64,000 bases of DNA from Bacteroidota bacterium (GTDB taxonomy: Bacteria > Bacteroidota > Ignavibacteria > UBA10030 > UBA8401). The position numbers and the translations under genes were made by a program. Positions 35,697-45,185 of the stretch are shown piece by piece (the first letter of the stretch is position 1; the number at the start of each line of letters is the position of its first letter). Location: contig JBBAAO010000002.1 in assembly GCA_041658205.1 (NCBI GenBank), positions 372,001 through 436,000 of the forward strand, read 5' to 3'. The notes under the pieces are model-generated. The model worked only from the letters and a program-made list of their open reading frames with translations. It ran no database searches and was not told where the DNA came from.

Positions 35697-38084
35697 ATGA
35701 AATTATTTATAACGATAAGTCTTTTCTTTCTTTTTAATTTCATGACAGCTCAAGTCCATTCACTTTCCGGATTGGTAGTGGACGCTGAATCGATGCAGCC
35801 GCTTCCATCGGCAACGCTAAGGATACTCGGTACGTCCAAAGGTACCGTCACAAATACAACAGGTCAATTTCGAATTTCCCTTCTTGCAGAAACGTATAAA
35901 ATTGCTGTAAGCTATCTTGGTTATCAAAGCGATACACTTCGCGTTGAACTCACGTCCAATCAATTTCGTGCCATTCAACTTCAGCCGAATACTATTCAAC
36001 TAGCGGGTGTCACCGTTATAGATGAAGATCCTGCCTATGAAATTATTCGGAGGGCGATGGAAAGCAAGAAAAAATGGATGGCACAGTTGCAAACATTTGA
36101 AGGAAAAGCGTTTAACCGACTGCAGATTCGAACCGACAGTTCTATTGCAGCAATCACAGAAGCGTATTCAACACTGTATTGGAACAGAGGTGATTCAATT
36201 CGTGAAGTGATAACACAGCAAAAGCAGACAGGGAATCTTCCGAGATCGTTTCTTTCATCCCGTGTTGGCGATGTTGTCAACTTTAATGATGATGAGATCA
36301 AGCAGAACGGTTATAGGTTCATCGGTCCTACCGCTCCAACGGCATTTGATTATTATGATTACAAACTGCTCGCAACGCGTGTTATGGATAATTTTGATGT
36401 CTATATAATTGAGATCATTCCACGATCGAAAATCATACCATTGTTTAAAGGAACTATCTCTATTGCGGAACGATCGTACGCGGTAATGGATGTTGACGTG
36501 CGTCCGAACGAAGCATTTACACAGTTGTTTATAGATACAAAAGACTCTCGCTACATACAAAATTTCCGGTTATTCGAAAACAAATATTGGCTGCCAACAA
36601 ACTTTCGATTTGAAGGGACGTTTAAAATAAAACTGATGGGGTTATCGTTCCCCGCATTTGGCATTGAACGGGATGTTGTCATTTATGATTATGCAATCAA
36701 CCCGGTCTTTGCGGACACCATAAAAATGATGAAGAAATTGTCGATCGATTCATCGTCGACAGTCTATGATTCTACATTCTGGACATCGAACGATGTTCTT
36801 CCGTTAACACAGGAGCAAGACAGCGCATATAAAACTCTGGACAGCACACAATCGCTCGACAAAAAATTTGCACCCAAAGGTGCCACGGCAACATTGTTGG
36901 AACTGACGGGAAGTTCAGCAGGATTCGCTGAACTCTGGTTCAACCGTGTGGAAGGACTGCATGTTGGTGTCAGTAAATCATTTCAAAATGTGTTTGAAAA
37001 AGTGGATCTGCGCGGAGGAATAGGTTATGGACTATCCGACAAAGAGTGGAAATATGAAGCGGGAACAACACTCCACTTTGGCCCTGAGCAGGGGGGATCG
37101 ACAAACACTGGGATCGCGAATATACGGTTGTCGCAGACAATGTTCTCGTTCAGTCTAGATGTCTATGACCGGCAGGATTATTTTCCGGTACCGTTGGTTA
37201 AAGGATTATTCTTGAATTCATTTGCAGCCCTATTCGGCAAGGATGATGTTCAGGATTATTATCGCGTTGTGGGTTCGACTGCAATGTTGACTTATGCGTA
37301 TAGCGGCGACACACGGTTCAACGTCAGCGCTGCCACAGAAAAACAATTATCCGTTTATCAAACAACGAATTTTTCCATTCTTAAAAAGGGCATACCATAC
37401 GCATATCAACCTTCAATTATTGACGGTAGAATGAATTCGCTGAAAGCATCAATCAGCAGCGGTTCTTCCGGCATTTTTGGACTCACGAAAGATGCGTATC
37501 GTCTCAGCGGAACGGCTGAACATTCATCATCAGGCATTGGAAGTGATTTTGATTTCACCAAATTATCCGGGAAAGCAAGAATAAAATTTGCCACATTGTT
37601 TAAGGAAGCACTTGTCTTTCCGCCGACACTTGGTATACAAGTTGCCGGGACAATGACCACAGGACATCTCCCTCCGCAGCGATATGTTGAATTGTATTCT
37701 CGATTTGAAACATTTGCCGGATTTGGAACGCTGAAAGGATTACCGCGGCGGCAGTACTACGGTGATCAGAGTGTATCTTTCACTATTGATCACAACTTTC
37801 GACGTCTTTTGTTTGCGCCGTTTGGCATACAGTGGTTAATGGAATCGAACCTTGATCTTATTGTTGAAGCAAATGCAGCTCGAAGCTGGCTTTCCGGAAA
37901 GGCACTTCGTACGCCGTTATTTCCGGTCCGTGATTCTGGCGGATGGTATTACGAAGTCAGCCTTGGTATCTCTAATCTCTTCGATCTGCTCCGTTTTGAC
38001 ATTACGAGAAGGTTTTCGTCTCCAAGCGATTGGGCAGCAACATTATCCGTTTCTGATTTCTTTATCGGACTTATTACACCGTAA
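35697..38084 (+). CDS. DUF5686 / carboxypeptidase-regulatory-domain outer-membrane protein
   Basis: 795 residues. Signal peptide (to about 19), then a carboxypeptidase-regulatory-like domain (HSLSGLVVDAESMQPLPSAT, to about residue 105), then the DUF5686 region with YEIIRRAMESKKKWMAQLQTFEGKAFNR and a long C-terminal barrel-like part ending VSDFFIGLITP. The combination is a common outer-membrane protein in Bacteroidota and relatives, structurally akin to TonB receptors without a plug. Its role is unknown; some are thought to take part in surface-protein or lipid handling. It is a stand-alone gene on the plus strand. Confidence 0.83.
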   Translation: MKLFITISLFFLFNFMTAQVHSLSGLVVDAESMQPLPSATLRILGTSKGTVTNTTGQFRISLLAETYKIAVSYLGYQSDTLRVELTSNQFRAIQLQPNTIQLAGVTVIDEDPAYEIIRRAMESKKKWMAQLQTFEGKAFNRLQIRTDSSIAAITEAYSTLYWNRGDSIREVITQQKQTGNLPRSFLSSRVGDVVNFNDDEIKQNGYRFIGPTAPTAFDYYDYKLLATRVMDNFDVYIIEIIPRSKIIPLFKGTISIAERSYAVMDVDVRPNEAFTQLFIDTKDSRYIQNFRLFENKYWLPTNFRFEGTFKIKLMGLSFPAFGIERDVVIYDYAINPVFADTIKMMKKLSIDSSSTVYDSTFWTSNDVLPLTQEQDSAYKTLDSTQSLDKKFAPKGATATLLELTGSSAGFAELWFNRVEGLHVGVSKSFQNVFEKVDLRGGIGYGLSDKEWKYEAGTTLHFGPEQGGSTNTGIANIRLSQTMFSFSLDVYDRQDYFPVPLVKGLFLNSFAALFGKDDVQDYYRVVGSTAMLTYAYSGDTRFNVSAATEKQLSVYQTTNFSILKKGIPYAYQPSIIDGRMNSLKASISSGSSGIFGLTKDAYRLSGTAEHSSSGIGSDFDFTKLSGKARIKFATLFKEALVFPPTLGIQVAGTMTTGHLPPQRYVELYSRFETFAGFGTLKGLPRRQYYGDQSVSFTIDHNFRRLLFAPFGIQWLMESNLDLIVEANAARSWLSGKALRTPLFPVRDSGGWYYEVSLGISNLFDLLRFDITRRFSSPSDWAATLSVSDFFIGLITP

Positions 38085-38120
38085 TAATCTTCTTATAATT
38101 ACAGTTGTCCCAATTGGTTC

Positions 38121-38585
38121 TTGAATACGTTTTCAATTTTTTTTATATTACAATATGTAACAATATGTTTATGCAACAATGTAATTGCAGAAGGAGATGT
38201 TGAAATAGAACAGTTATTTGTACAGTTGGAAGAAGAGTTGGCACAAGCGTTAACAAAGAAAGACCCCGAACCACTCCACAGAATTCTTGACGAACAGTTT
38301 ATCCTAACCAACGCCATCGGAAAAATCAGCTCAAAGCAACAGGCAATTGAGAAATTTCATAATACGCTTGAAGAAATGTCTTTTTTCTCTGTTACTAACG
38401 GCAATCTTCAAGTGCATCTCTATGATGGCGCTGCGGTGATTACCGGAACGCAAGTGCAGCATGCTACAAAACAAGATCAGTTACTGTTCATGAAAATTCG
38501 ATTTACCTCGATGTATGCTAAACGGGAGGGAAATTGGAAGTTAGTTGCCGGACACAAATCTGAAACGGATGAGAAATACCGTTGA
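38121..38585 (+). CDS. NTF2-like (SnoaL/DUF4440) small protein, probably exported
   Basis: 154 residues. The only in-frame start that includes the hydrophobic leader (TFSIFFILQYVTICLCNNVIA) is TTG at 38121, which has no visible Shine-Dalgarno; a shorter cytoplasmic start downstream cannot be excluded. The remainder has the cone-fold pattern of the DUF4440/SnoaL-like NTF2 family: VQLEEELAQALTKKDPEPLHRILDEQF and, near the end, FTSMYAKREGNWKLVAGHKSE. These proteins often bind small ligands or hydrolyse them; function unknown. It follows the DUF5686 gene by 36 bases. Confidence 0.7.
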   Translation: MNTFSIFFILQYVTICLCNNVIAEGDVEIEQLFVQLEEELAQALTKKDPEPLHRILDEQFILTNAIGKISSKQQAIEKFHNTLEEMSFFSVTNGNLQVHLYDGAAVITGTQVQHATKQDQLLFMKIRFTSMYAKREGNWKLVAGHKSETDEKYR

Positions 38586-38626
38586 ACTGAATCGGACACA
38601 GGCGCACACTTGGTGCGCATCTTCAG

Positions 38627-39355
38627 CTATTGAATCTGTTGTTGTAAACGCTGTGTAACGTTGGCTGCAACATCCAAACAACCGTCAGGGATTGGCACAT
38701 ACATTTCTTTTTCCTGACAACCATACTTCCCACGCACAGAATATTTGATCAGCAGTGAACGAACGCCAGACTCAATATCGTTTGCAATCGAAGTGTGAAG
38801 CAAAGTAATTCCGGGGGAACTCCAATCGATAAATATTCCGTTGATATATGCAGATGTTGGTGATATGAACGCTTCAAAAGGGGGATGTTCACTGTGATTC
38901 AAAACGCTTTTAGCATATACCATACCAATGGCAAATGAGTAAAAACCAAGAACAGCTCCAATCATAAGGCCATCCGTTACCGTCATTCCGTTATAACCGG
39001 TCCAACCCAATAAAGGGCCCGCAGCGAAGAAAGCAATCAATGTTGAATAAGCATTTTGCTTTTGTCGTTTGTATTCAGCGTTGGAGTACGTTTTCCAATG
39101 AGATTGATCATAAATCCAATGTGCAAGAATTTCACTCTGCAGCATTGTTTGAATGCCGCGGATATCCTGTTTCCCTTTGATCAGGAAAATTATCCCGGTG
39201 AAAAACAACATTGTTTGCGCAAGCCCGATATAGAGTATGGCTAATTGATCCAACCAAATTATTGTAAAGATTGCCGGTATGTACAACACTATCCCGGTAA
39301 TAAACAGTGTCTTATACAGGAATTGAAATAGATTTGGAACAATGTTCCGAGTCAT
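38627..39355 (-). CDS. Integral membrane protein of unknown function
   Basis: 242 residues with two pairs of hydrophobic segments (about 15-32, 38-58, 108-125, 130-150) and a soluble C-terminal half carrying YGCQEKEMYVPIPDG. No family recognised. Its ATG overlaps the trhO stop by 4 bases (ATGA-type), so the two are translationally coupled, an arrangement that suggests either a shared regulon or simple compaction. Confidence 0.6.
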   Translation of the reverse strand: MTRNIVPNLFQFLYKTLFITGIVLYIPAIFTIIWLDQLAILYIGLAQTMLFFTGIIFLIKGKQDIRGIQTMLQSEILAHWIYDQSHWKTYSNAEYKRQKQNAYSTLIAFFAAGPLLGWTGYNGMTVTDGLMIGAVLGFYSFAIGMVYAKSVLNHSEHPPFEAFISPTSAYINGIFIDWSSPGITLLHTSIANDIESGVRSLLIKYSVRGKYGCQEKEMYVPIPDGCLDVAANVTQRLQQQIQ

Positions 39356-40260
39356 ATAGTGAGGGGAAATTCATGACGCAATGCACGTTGACATTCTTCG
39401 CTGCATGAACGCCGTGTGTTTTTTTCACATGGGTCGCAACAAAAATGCTGTTTGTGACAGTCGAGATTGGCGCAATTTACATATCGGTCGCACGGAATCC
39501 CGCAGTGGAGACAAGCTGATACAGGAACATATTCGTCAGTATGATTGATCGGAACGGCGATGCGCTGATCGAATACATAACACAATCCATCCCACAGTTT
39601 TCCTTTTATCCGATCATCTTTTCCGTAGGTGACGATTCCTCCGTGCAATTGTGCCACATGATCAAATCCTTCGCTCAGCATAAACGCGGTCAATTTTTCG
39701 CAGCGGACTCCGCCGGTGCAATAGGTCAGAATAGTTTTGTCTTTATACGAAGAGAGATTTTCCCGGATCCATACCGGAAAATCACGAAATGATTTTACCG
39801 GAGGACGGATTGCATTTTTGAAATGCCCCAGATCATATTCGTAATCCGTTCGCCCGTCAAGAATTAGAACATCATCCCGTTGCATCGTTTCATACCATTC
39901 TTCCGGAGAGAGATATGTGCCGGTCTGTTTTAAGGGACTCCCATTTTCACCGATGCGGAACGTCACCAGTTCATTTTTGACCCGAATAAATAATTTATCA
40001 AATACATGCGTGTTCACTTCATCAATTTTGAATTGCATATCGGCAAAACGTACATCCATGCTGAGCGTGTTGATGTAACATTCTGTTTGCTCAGTTGTAC
40101 CAGAGATGGTTCCGTTGATTCCTTCGGGAGAAATGAGGATGCGACCGCGAACACCTAGCAGCCAGCAGAGATGATAGTGATGCTGTGCAAACAGGGCATA
40201 TCCGTGAATTGGGACAAATTTATAATAGAGCAAAACGCGATATGGTTTTTCAGAATTCAC
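39352..40260 (-). CDS. trhO: tRNA uridine-34 hydroxylase TrhO (YceA), rhodanese family
   Basis: 302 residues. N-terminal acylphosphatase-like domain (to about 95), then a rhodanese domain with the active-site loop LTYCTGGVRCEK. The C-terminal tail is Cys-rich (CLHCGIPC, NCANLDCHK, FCCDPCEK), typical of this family and likely to bind metal. TrhO hydroxylates U34 of tRNA in an oxygen-dependent manner to make ho5U and later cmo5U-type modifications in other bacteria. The start codon is followed by NSEKPYRVLLYYKFVPI, matching the family start. Confidence 0.9.
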   Translation of the reverse strand: MNSEKPYRVLLYYKFVPIHGYALFAQHHYHLCWLLGVRGRILISPEGINGTISGTTEQTECYINTLSMDVRFADMQFKIDEVNTHVFDKLFIRVKNELVTFRIGENGSPLKQTGTYLSPEEWYETMQRDDVLILDGRTDYEYDLGHFKNAIRPPVKSFRDFPVWIRENLSSYKDKTILTYCTGGVRCEKLTAFMLSEGFDHVAQLHGGIVTYGKDDRIKGKLWDGLCYVFDQRIAVPINHTDEYVPVSACLHCGIPCDRYVNCANLDCHKQHFCCDPCEKNTRRSCSEECQRALRHEFPLTI

Positions 40261-40326
40261 TCATGAATGTAAGGAAAATTAGATTGAATGAAAAATTGAC
40301 AGCGAATTGTTATCGATCTTGCATTA

Positions 40327-40641
40327 TCATTTTTCATTTTTCAATTGCATCTTCACAAAATCAACAACAATCATGGCATCATTAATCGGATCGACGGAAA
40401 GAGAATGAAAATGTGCATTTAGTCTGGTCGTAAGTCGTTCAATTGCTAGACCGACATTATTTGGCAGTGAAGCATCTCGTAAAGCAGATTGGAGAAGACG
40501 AAGAAAATCTTCTGTTGGTTTATTATAGAATTGTTGTAACGCAATACCGGCAATACGCCGGGCAGTTGTTCGCGTTCGTCCGGGATTCTCATTCGGTTGA
40601 ATGCGTTGTAATTCTGTTTCAATTTGAAGGAGCCAGTTCAT
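40327..40641 (-). CDS. Small conserved-looking protein, unknown function
   Basis: 104 residues, cytoplasmic, helical and Arg/Gln-rich (ETELQRIQPNENPGRTRTTA). Coding base use matches its neighbours and it shares an operon-like gap of 4 bases with the preceding M64 gene. No family recognised; helix-rich with no metal or catalytic motif. Confidence 0.55.
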   Translation of the reverse strand: MNWLLQIETELQRIQPNENPGRTRTTARRIAGIALQQFYNKPTEDFLRLLQSALRDASLPNNVGLAIERLTTRLNAHFHSLSVDPINDAMIVVDFVKMQLKNEK

Positions 40642-40645
40642 CGTT

Positions 40646-42094
40646 TTATTTTATCAATGCAAGTTTGATGATGTTCGAATAGCTACCGGCCCGAAACTCA
40701 CAAAAGTATATTCCTCCTGATACTGTTGAAGCGTTCCATGTTTGTGTAAATCTACCGGAAGACATTTCTTGTGCAATGAGTGTTTCAATTTTTTTTCCCA
40801 GCACATCATATATTGTGAGGGTGACAAACGATGGCGATGGAAGAGTGAACGCGATGGTTGTTGAAGGATTGAATGGATTTGGATAATTCTGTTCAAGAAA
40901 ATATTGACTTGGAAAATCATGTCCGTGGTTGTTGTTCACCGCAGCGAGACCGGACACAGAAATATTCCACAACACAGAATCTCTCAACAAATTATTTGGA
41001 TCATTTCGTACCAACGGAGTTGTATCCCGAACAATACAATACACTGTGTGCTGCCCAATCCCAAGATCGTTTCCCGATACACTTACAGTTGATCCCTTTT
41101 CTCCATTATTTTTTATTCCATCAATAAACCATTCAGTTTTGATGCCGGAGCCGGCCGGTTTAATATTCGATATGCTCAGAAGAACGGATTGCGTATCCGA
41201 TATTGAAATGGATGGATTCACCGGGGAAAATGATTCTATCGGTCGCAACAGACGGTAAAATGATTTGATGAATGTTTCTGAACAGACTTCACAAAATTTC
41301 ACTCCCAATGTCTGCATTTTACAGTTCAATTTTGGACGAAACCATCCTGATGATTGATAGTGTGCTCCTTCAAATAAACCGACAACTGACCCGTATTGAC
41401 TTGTTTTTGGAGTGGGGAGAGGAGTAGTGTTTGAGATCCAAGAGTTCCATTTAATTTTCTCACGAACAGTTTCTTTAGTTGTATTTGGTTCTTCCGTATC
41501 AGGATATCCGGGGTACGGTGAAGAATATTCATCACCCAAGCCGGCAAACGAATGGCCTAATTCGTGAACAACTGTTTCAAGAGCACTGCTATTGATAGAA
41601 GTTATTGCAAACGTTCCGCCGGAACCGCCGTATTCAAGATCATTGACAATAATAATAACAATATCGTAATCCGGCATGAGTGATTGTAATAATGTTTGCA
41701 CTTTATTAGCCCCTTCACCATCTATAGAAACCAGACGTGCAATCCCGTACGTATCGAACGTGCTGTTAAAATAGGTATTGCGAAACACATTCCTTGAAGG
41801 ATGATCAGAGCCTGAATCAGTAGAAGCAACAGATATTGCAAATGCATTGAAGAAGTTTTTATAGGAGGAATTTGGAGGCGTATTCAAAAAAGAATTCAAA
41901 TCATTTGTTGCATCAACAATGTATTGAGTCAATTGCAGCGCTGTGTAACCCTCCGAGAGAAAAACAATGTTGATTCGTTTTTCGGTTGGTCCATTTTCTA
42001 ACAATTGTTGAATCGATTCTTGAGAAACTGCAATGTGCAAGCATATAGCAAAAGAAAAAGCAATACAATTGGTACGGATGTTTTTGCAGATCAT
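40646..42094 (-). CDS. M64-family metallopeptidase (IgA peptidase-like) with T9SS sorting domain
   Basis: 482 residues with signal peptide (to about 24). The M64 zinc site reads VVHELGHSFAGLGDEYSS, with the HExxH and the third ligand Asp/Glu close behind as in that family, and the N-terminal block INIVFLSEGYTALQLTQYI is characteristic. The last 80 residues are a T9SS sorting domain (FLEQNYPNPFNPSTTIAF, then VTLTIYDVLGKKIETL). M64 peptidases of gut bacteria cleave IgA, but free-living members are thought to act on other proteins. Its ATG overlaps the stop of the upstream small secreted gene by 4 bases. Confidence 0.88.
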   Translation of the reverse strand: MICKNIRTNCIAFSFAICLHIAVSQESIQQLLENGPTEKRINIVFLSEGYTALQLTQYIVDATNDLNSFLNTPPNSSYKNFFNAFAISVASTDSGSDHPSRNVFRNTYFNSTFDTYGIARLVSIDGEGANKVQTLLQSLMPDYDIVIIIVNDLEYGGSGGTFAITSINSSALETVVHELGHSFAGLGDEYSSPYPGYPDTEEPNTTKETVREKIKWNSWISNTTPLPTPKTSQYGSVVGLFEGAHYQSSGWFRPKLNCKMQTLGVKFCEVCSETFIKSFYRLLRPIESFSPVNPSISISDTQSVLLSISNIKPAGSGIKTEWFIDGIKNNGEKGSTVSVSGNDLGIGQHTVYCIVRDTTPLVRNDPNNLLRDSVLWNISVSGLAAVNNNHGHDFPSQYFLEQNYPNPFNPSTTIAFTLPSPSFVTLTIYDVLGKKIETLIAQEMSSGRFTQTWNASTVSGGIYFCEFRAGSYSNIIKLALIK

Positions 42095-42549
42095 CGTTCA
42101 CCTTTTAACCGAAGATCGGCAGTACCAATGTTAATTTTGTTGATGCGGTTAGTTGTTGAGGGAATGAAACGTGTTCGATAAAACTCAACTCGAGACATTT
42201 CCCATTTGTATGGAATTCTGATGGTGAATTCTACATCGTTTTGCCTTATATCTTTTGATAATAATCGACCAGGATTTTCTGGATCTTCATATTCAAGGTG
42301 CTGAATGGAGGGATCTTTTAGATTATTTTTAAATAACAGGGAACCATTTTGAGACAATACTTCGAAGAAAATCCCTGGTTGATCATTTTCCATATGCTTT
42401 TGTTTCAGAATCCCGGGCCGAACTGTTGTTTTCACTAATGTAACGGTTTCATTTTTCATGCGAAGTTGGAGAAAAACAATGCTGTCCTGAGGATATACTA
42501 TGCCGGAACAGAATAAGAAAAGGCTTAGAATCAATATTCGTTTATTCAT
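42091..42549 (-). CDS. Small secreted protein coupled to the M64 peptidase gene
   Basis: 152 residues from ATG 42549, which begins a signal peptide (MNKRILILSLFLFCSGIVYPQ); an upstream in-frame ATG at 42585 is possible. The mature protein is predicted mostly beta, with no motif recognised. It overlaps the M64 gene by 4 bases, so translation is coupled; a role as inhibitor, chaperone or surface partner of the peptidase is a reasonable but unproven guess. Confidence 0.6.
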   Translation of the reverse strand: MNKRILILSLFLFCSGIVYPQDSIVFLQLRMKNETVTLVKTTVRPGILKQKHMENDQPGIFFEVLSQNGSLLFKNNLKDPSIQHLEYEDPENPGRLLSKDIRQNDVEFTIRIPYKWEMSRVEFYRTRFIPSTTNRINKINIGTADLRLKGER

Positions 42550-42590
42550 GTCGATCATTCTACGAAATTGCGAATCGAAACACAATCAGA

Positions 42591-44066
42591 TTAACTCTTA
42601 AACACTGCTTTTCCAATCTCACATTCACTGCATCGTTCCGCAACGCAGTATTGTTTGTGCAATTGAATCAATCCCTGCTGTTGATGGGCAAACTTAAGGA
42701 CTATTTTTTTCTTTACTAATTGACTATTCATTATCCGCAGAATGGAATTGTCTTCCAGTAAAGGAATTTCCAGTGCTAAGGCCAAGCAATGGTCAAAGAG
42801 AGATTCGTTTCCAAATATTTTCGAATATAAACAAACAAATGGAATGATAGTATTTACAATGATATCATGTCTTCTTGAGTCTCCGAGAACGGCATGTTTT
42901 TTATGAACAGGCTCGCCAAATGAGTAATGATAATTCCAAAACGGATTATTTCCTGTTTCAAAAAGACTTACAAGTTGTTCTATTTTAGATTGGGGTGATG
43001 AGAATTTTCCTTCCGTCAACGTAATGATCGATCGGAATAACGATTGATGAAGTAATTTTTGCACAAACCCGCTTGCTGCAGCAATTCTGATCGTTGGAAA
43101 ATTAGAAGGACGAGTGGGCGAAAAATTCCAAACGGTTTGGTCAATCGGTACGAACGATAATTTTTTCGGCAATTCATTCCATGCCGCATGCAGCGTGTGA
43201 ATGTGTACTTTGGAATCCTGATCGGTCATCTCATTCAGTTCAGGAAGCAGTCCAGAAGCTTTGAACAAAATTGCTTCAATATGAAGTGAGGATAATTCAA
43301 TGGTTGCATCAATATTTTTTAATACAATCAACGAAATGGTCTCCGCAAGTCTTTTCATCGGTTTGCGGTTGTTCGAATATCCGAGACCGTCCAGTACTTC
43401 TTCATAGAGCAATTGCTCCCATGCGAGTCTCTGTTTAAAAAGTTGACGATCGACTGTCGAATCCGGAAGCGGTATCTCGTCAATGATGTCATGATAGGAA
43501 GAGTGTGGTTCACCGATGATCCTATTCTGGGAGATAATAATATCACAGAGTCGATCATGCAGACGGTGAACTTTTTTCTGTAGGCGTTCGCGATATAAAG
43601 TGCGGATCCAATCATTCAACAATGCCGGTGCGATAGAATCGTTTACAGACGCACATCTAATTTTATTTTTCTTGGAGGCATATTCCTCTCGTAATAGGTG
43701 ATTCTCAATTGTCCCAATAGAAGAGGTTAAAAAAGATTCTAAAATAACAGAGGGAATATTACGCCCGCTAAGTGAAGGGGTTTCTCGTGCATTTCCGGAT
43801 AAGACGACATGAAGTATAACGGAATTATAGTGCGGGTTATGCTGATGATTATGGAGATTCCAATCGCTGAATGTTCGATGAAATTCGATATCACCGGCGA
43901 ATGTTGTGTTGCCGATTTCGATTCTAGCGTTGCGAAAGTCAGGACCGCTCTTTCTTGAAAGAATACCGGGGTCAAAAACACAAACGGCTTGCCCATCCGT
44001 CGTGACCAGCCGTGAGGAGTCAAATAATTGTTTTGCCCAGATATGTCGAAGTAGATCTTCGTGCAT
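42591..44066 (-). CDS. DUF2851-family protein
   Basis: 491 residues, cytoplasmic. N-terminal block EDLLRHIWAKQLFDSSRLVT, then GPDFRNARIEIG and GDIEFHRTFSDWNLHNHQHNPHYNSVILHVV, the signature of DUF2851, and a Cys-rich C-terminus (YCVAERCSECEIG) at the end. The family is widespread in Bacteroidota and Chlorobi, with no known function; the nuclease-like arrangement (D-x-n-ExE) is a matter of speculation. Confidence 0.85.
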   Translation of the reverse strand: MHEDLLRHIWAKQLFDSSRLVTTDGQAVCVFDPGILSRKSGPDFRNARIEIGNTTFAGDIEFHRTFSDWNLHNHQHNPHYNSVILHVVLSGNARETPSLSGRNIPSVILESFLTSSIGTIENHLLREEYASKKNKIRCASVNDSIAPALLNDWIRTLYRERLQKKVHRLHDRLCDIIISQNRIIGEPHSSYHDIIDEIPLPDSTVDRQLFKQRLAWEQLLYEEVLDGLGYSNNRKPMKRLAETISLIVLKNIDATIELSSLHIEAILFKASGLLPELNEMTDQDSKVHIHTLHAAWNELPKKLSFVPIDQTVWNFSPTRPSNFPTIRIAAASGFVQKLLHQSLFRSIITLTEGKFSSPQSKIEQLVSLFETGNNPFWNYHYSFGEPVHKKHAVLGDSRRHDIIVNTIIPFVCLYSKIFGNESLFDHCLALALEIPLLEDNSILRIMNSQLVKKKIVLKFAHQQQGLIQLHKQYCVAERCSECEIGKAVFKS

Positions 44067-44101
44067 TGGCTACGGTGTTGAAAGGGTAGCGTTAACGCCC
44101 C

Positions 44102-44923
44102 CTACCGAAAATATCTTTGTCTGAAAAAATTTATTTCGTTGTTCAGTTTCAACGCTTCGCTTCGTGCCGCTTCGGAAAAATCTTTTCCATCGGATGCATA
44201 CAAAATGCTTCGGCTGGCGTTGATCAGCACTCCGAAGCCGTCCTTCGTGCATCCGTACTGTATGACATCTTTAACACTTCCCCCCTGAGCACCAATACCC
44301 GGTACAAGAAAAGGAATCAACGGTGCAAGTTTCCTTACGGTGCGTATATCCTGAGCTTTTGTTGCTCCGACAACGAATCCCAGATTTTTTTTTGTAGTCC
44401 ATTTCTGGGATATAGTAACAACTTCTTCAAATACCCTTTTTTTCCCCGTGTGCAAATATTGAAAATCGAATGCCCCCTGATTGGAAGTGAGTGCGAGAAG
44501 AAAGACTCCTTTTTTTTCATCCTCCAGGAATGGTTGAACGGAATCTTTTCCCATATATGGTGCTACGGTAACGGAGTCGAAATCCATGTTGTTCAGAATA
44601 GCATGTGCGTACTGCGACGATGTGTTTCCGATATCACCCCGTTTTGCATCGGCTATGGTAAGGATGGAGGAAGGGATCAACGCACGCGTCTTTTCAATAA
44701 TTGACCATCCTTCTTTTCCTAACGATTCGTAGAAAGCAAAGTTGATTTTATAAGAACAGGCAATATCTTTTGTTGCTGCGATAATTTGTTTGTTGAATTC
44801 CAGGATGCCATTCTTTTTTGATTGAAGATGGGTCGGAATTTTCTTGATATCTGTGTCGAGTCCGACACACAAAAGAGAATTAGTTTTTTGTTGAATGGAA
44901 AGGAGTCGCTGGGAAAAATTCAT
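44102..44923 (-). CDS. pyrF: Orotidine 5-phosphate decarboxylase (type 2 PyrF)
   Basis: 273 residues, longer than the E. coli type, as expected for the type 2 group. LLCVGLDTDIKKIP at the N-terminus, YKINFAFYESLG, the catalytic ADAKRGDIGNTSSQYAHA, and the phosphate-binding VPGIGAQGG segment are present. It converts OMP to UMP, the last step of pyrimidine synthesis. The stop is 35 bases before the DUF2851 start. Confidence 0.93.
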   Translation of the reverse strand: MNFSQRLLSIQQKTNSLLCVGLDTDIKKIPTHLQSKKNGILEFNKQIIAATKDIACSYKINFAFYESLGKEGWSIIEKTRALIPSSILTIADAKRGDIGNTSSQYAHAILNNMDFDSVTVAPYMGKDSVQPFLEDEKKGVFLLALTSNQGAFDFQYLHTGKKRVFEEVVTISQKWTTKKNLGFVVGATKAQDIRTVRKLAPLIPFLVPGIGAQGGSVKDVIQYGCTKDGFGVLINASRSILYASDGKDFSEAARSEALKLNNEINFFRQRYFR

Positions 44924-45099
44924 AATGTGCTTTCAATATTATTTCGGATTGATTTGTAGGAGCCACCTGATTGTAAAAAATCTACTCTTCTTTTTTTGGA
45001 GCTCCGTAGGAGCGATCTGTTTATTTGAAATTCGTACAAATAATGTTAACCGTTTGTCACCCCGAATGATTTTTTTGATTCTATATGCCAATATAATAA

Positions 45100-45124
45100 C
45101 AAATGGCTCTTGAAGAGCCATTTG
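45100..45124 (-). terminator. Palindromic hairpin downstream of the S9 peptidase gene
   Basis: 12-bp palindromic arms (45100-45111 with 45113-45124) around one base, so 10-11 pairs with a small loop. The following minus-strand sequence is T/A-rich but lacks a strict T-run; probably a terminator or mRNA-end hairpin. Confidence 0.55.
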
Positions 45125-45185
45125 ATAAAAAGAAATTATTGTTTTAACAGGTAAAGACTGGGTTAGATTTTTTTGTTCTCCATTT

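Noticed and set aside
38602..38618. Short GC hairpin GCGCAC/GTGCGC between convergent genes
   Set aside because: Only six pairs with no T-run; not strong enough to call a terminator.
44117..44704. 195-residue plus-strand open frame antisense to pyrF
   Set aside because: pyrF has full catalytic motifs on the other strand; the shadow is Cys/Phe-rich and has no leader or motif.
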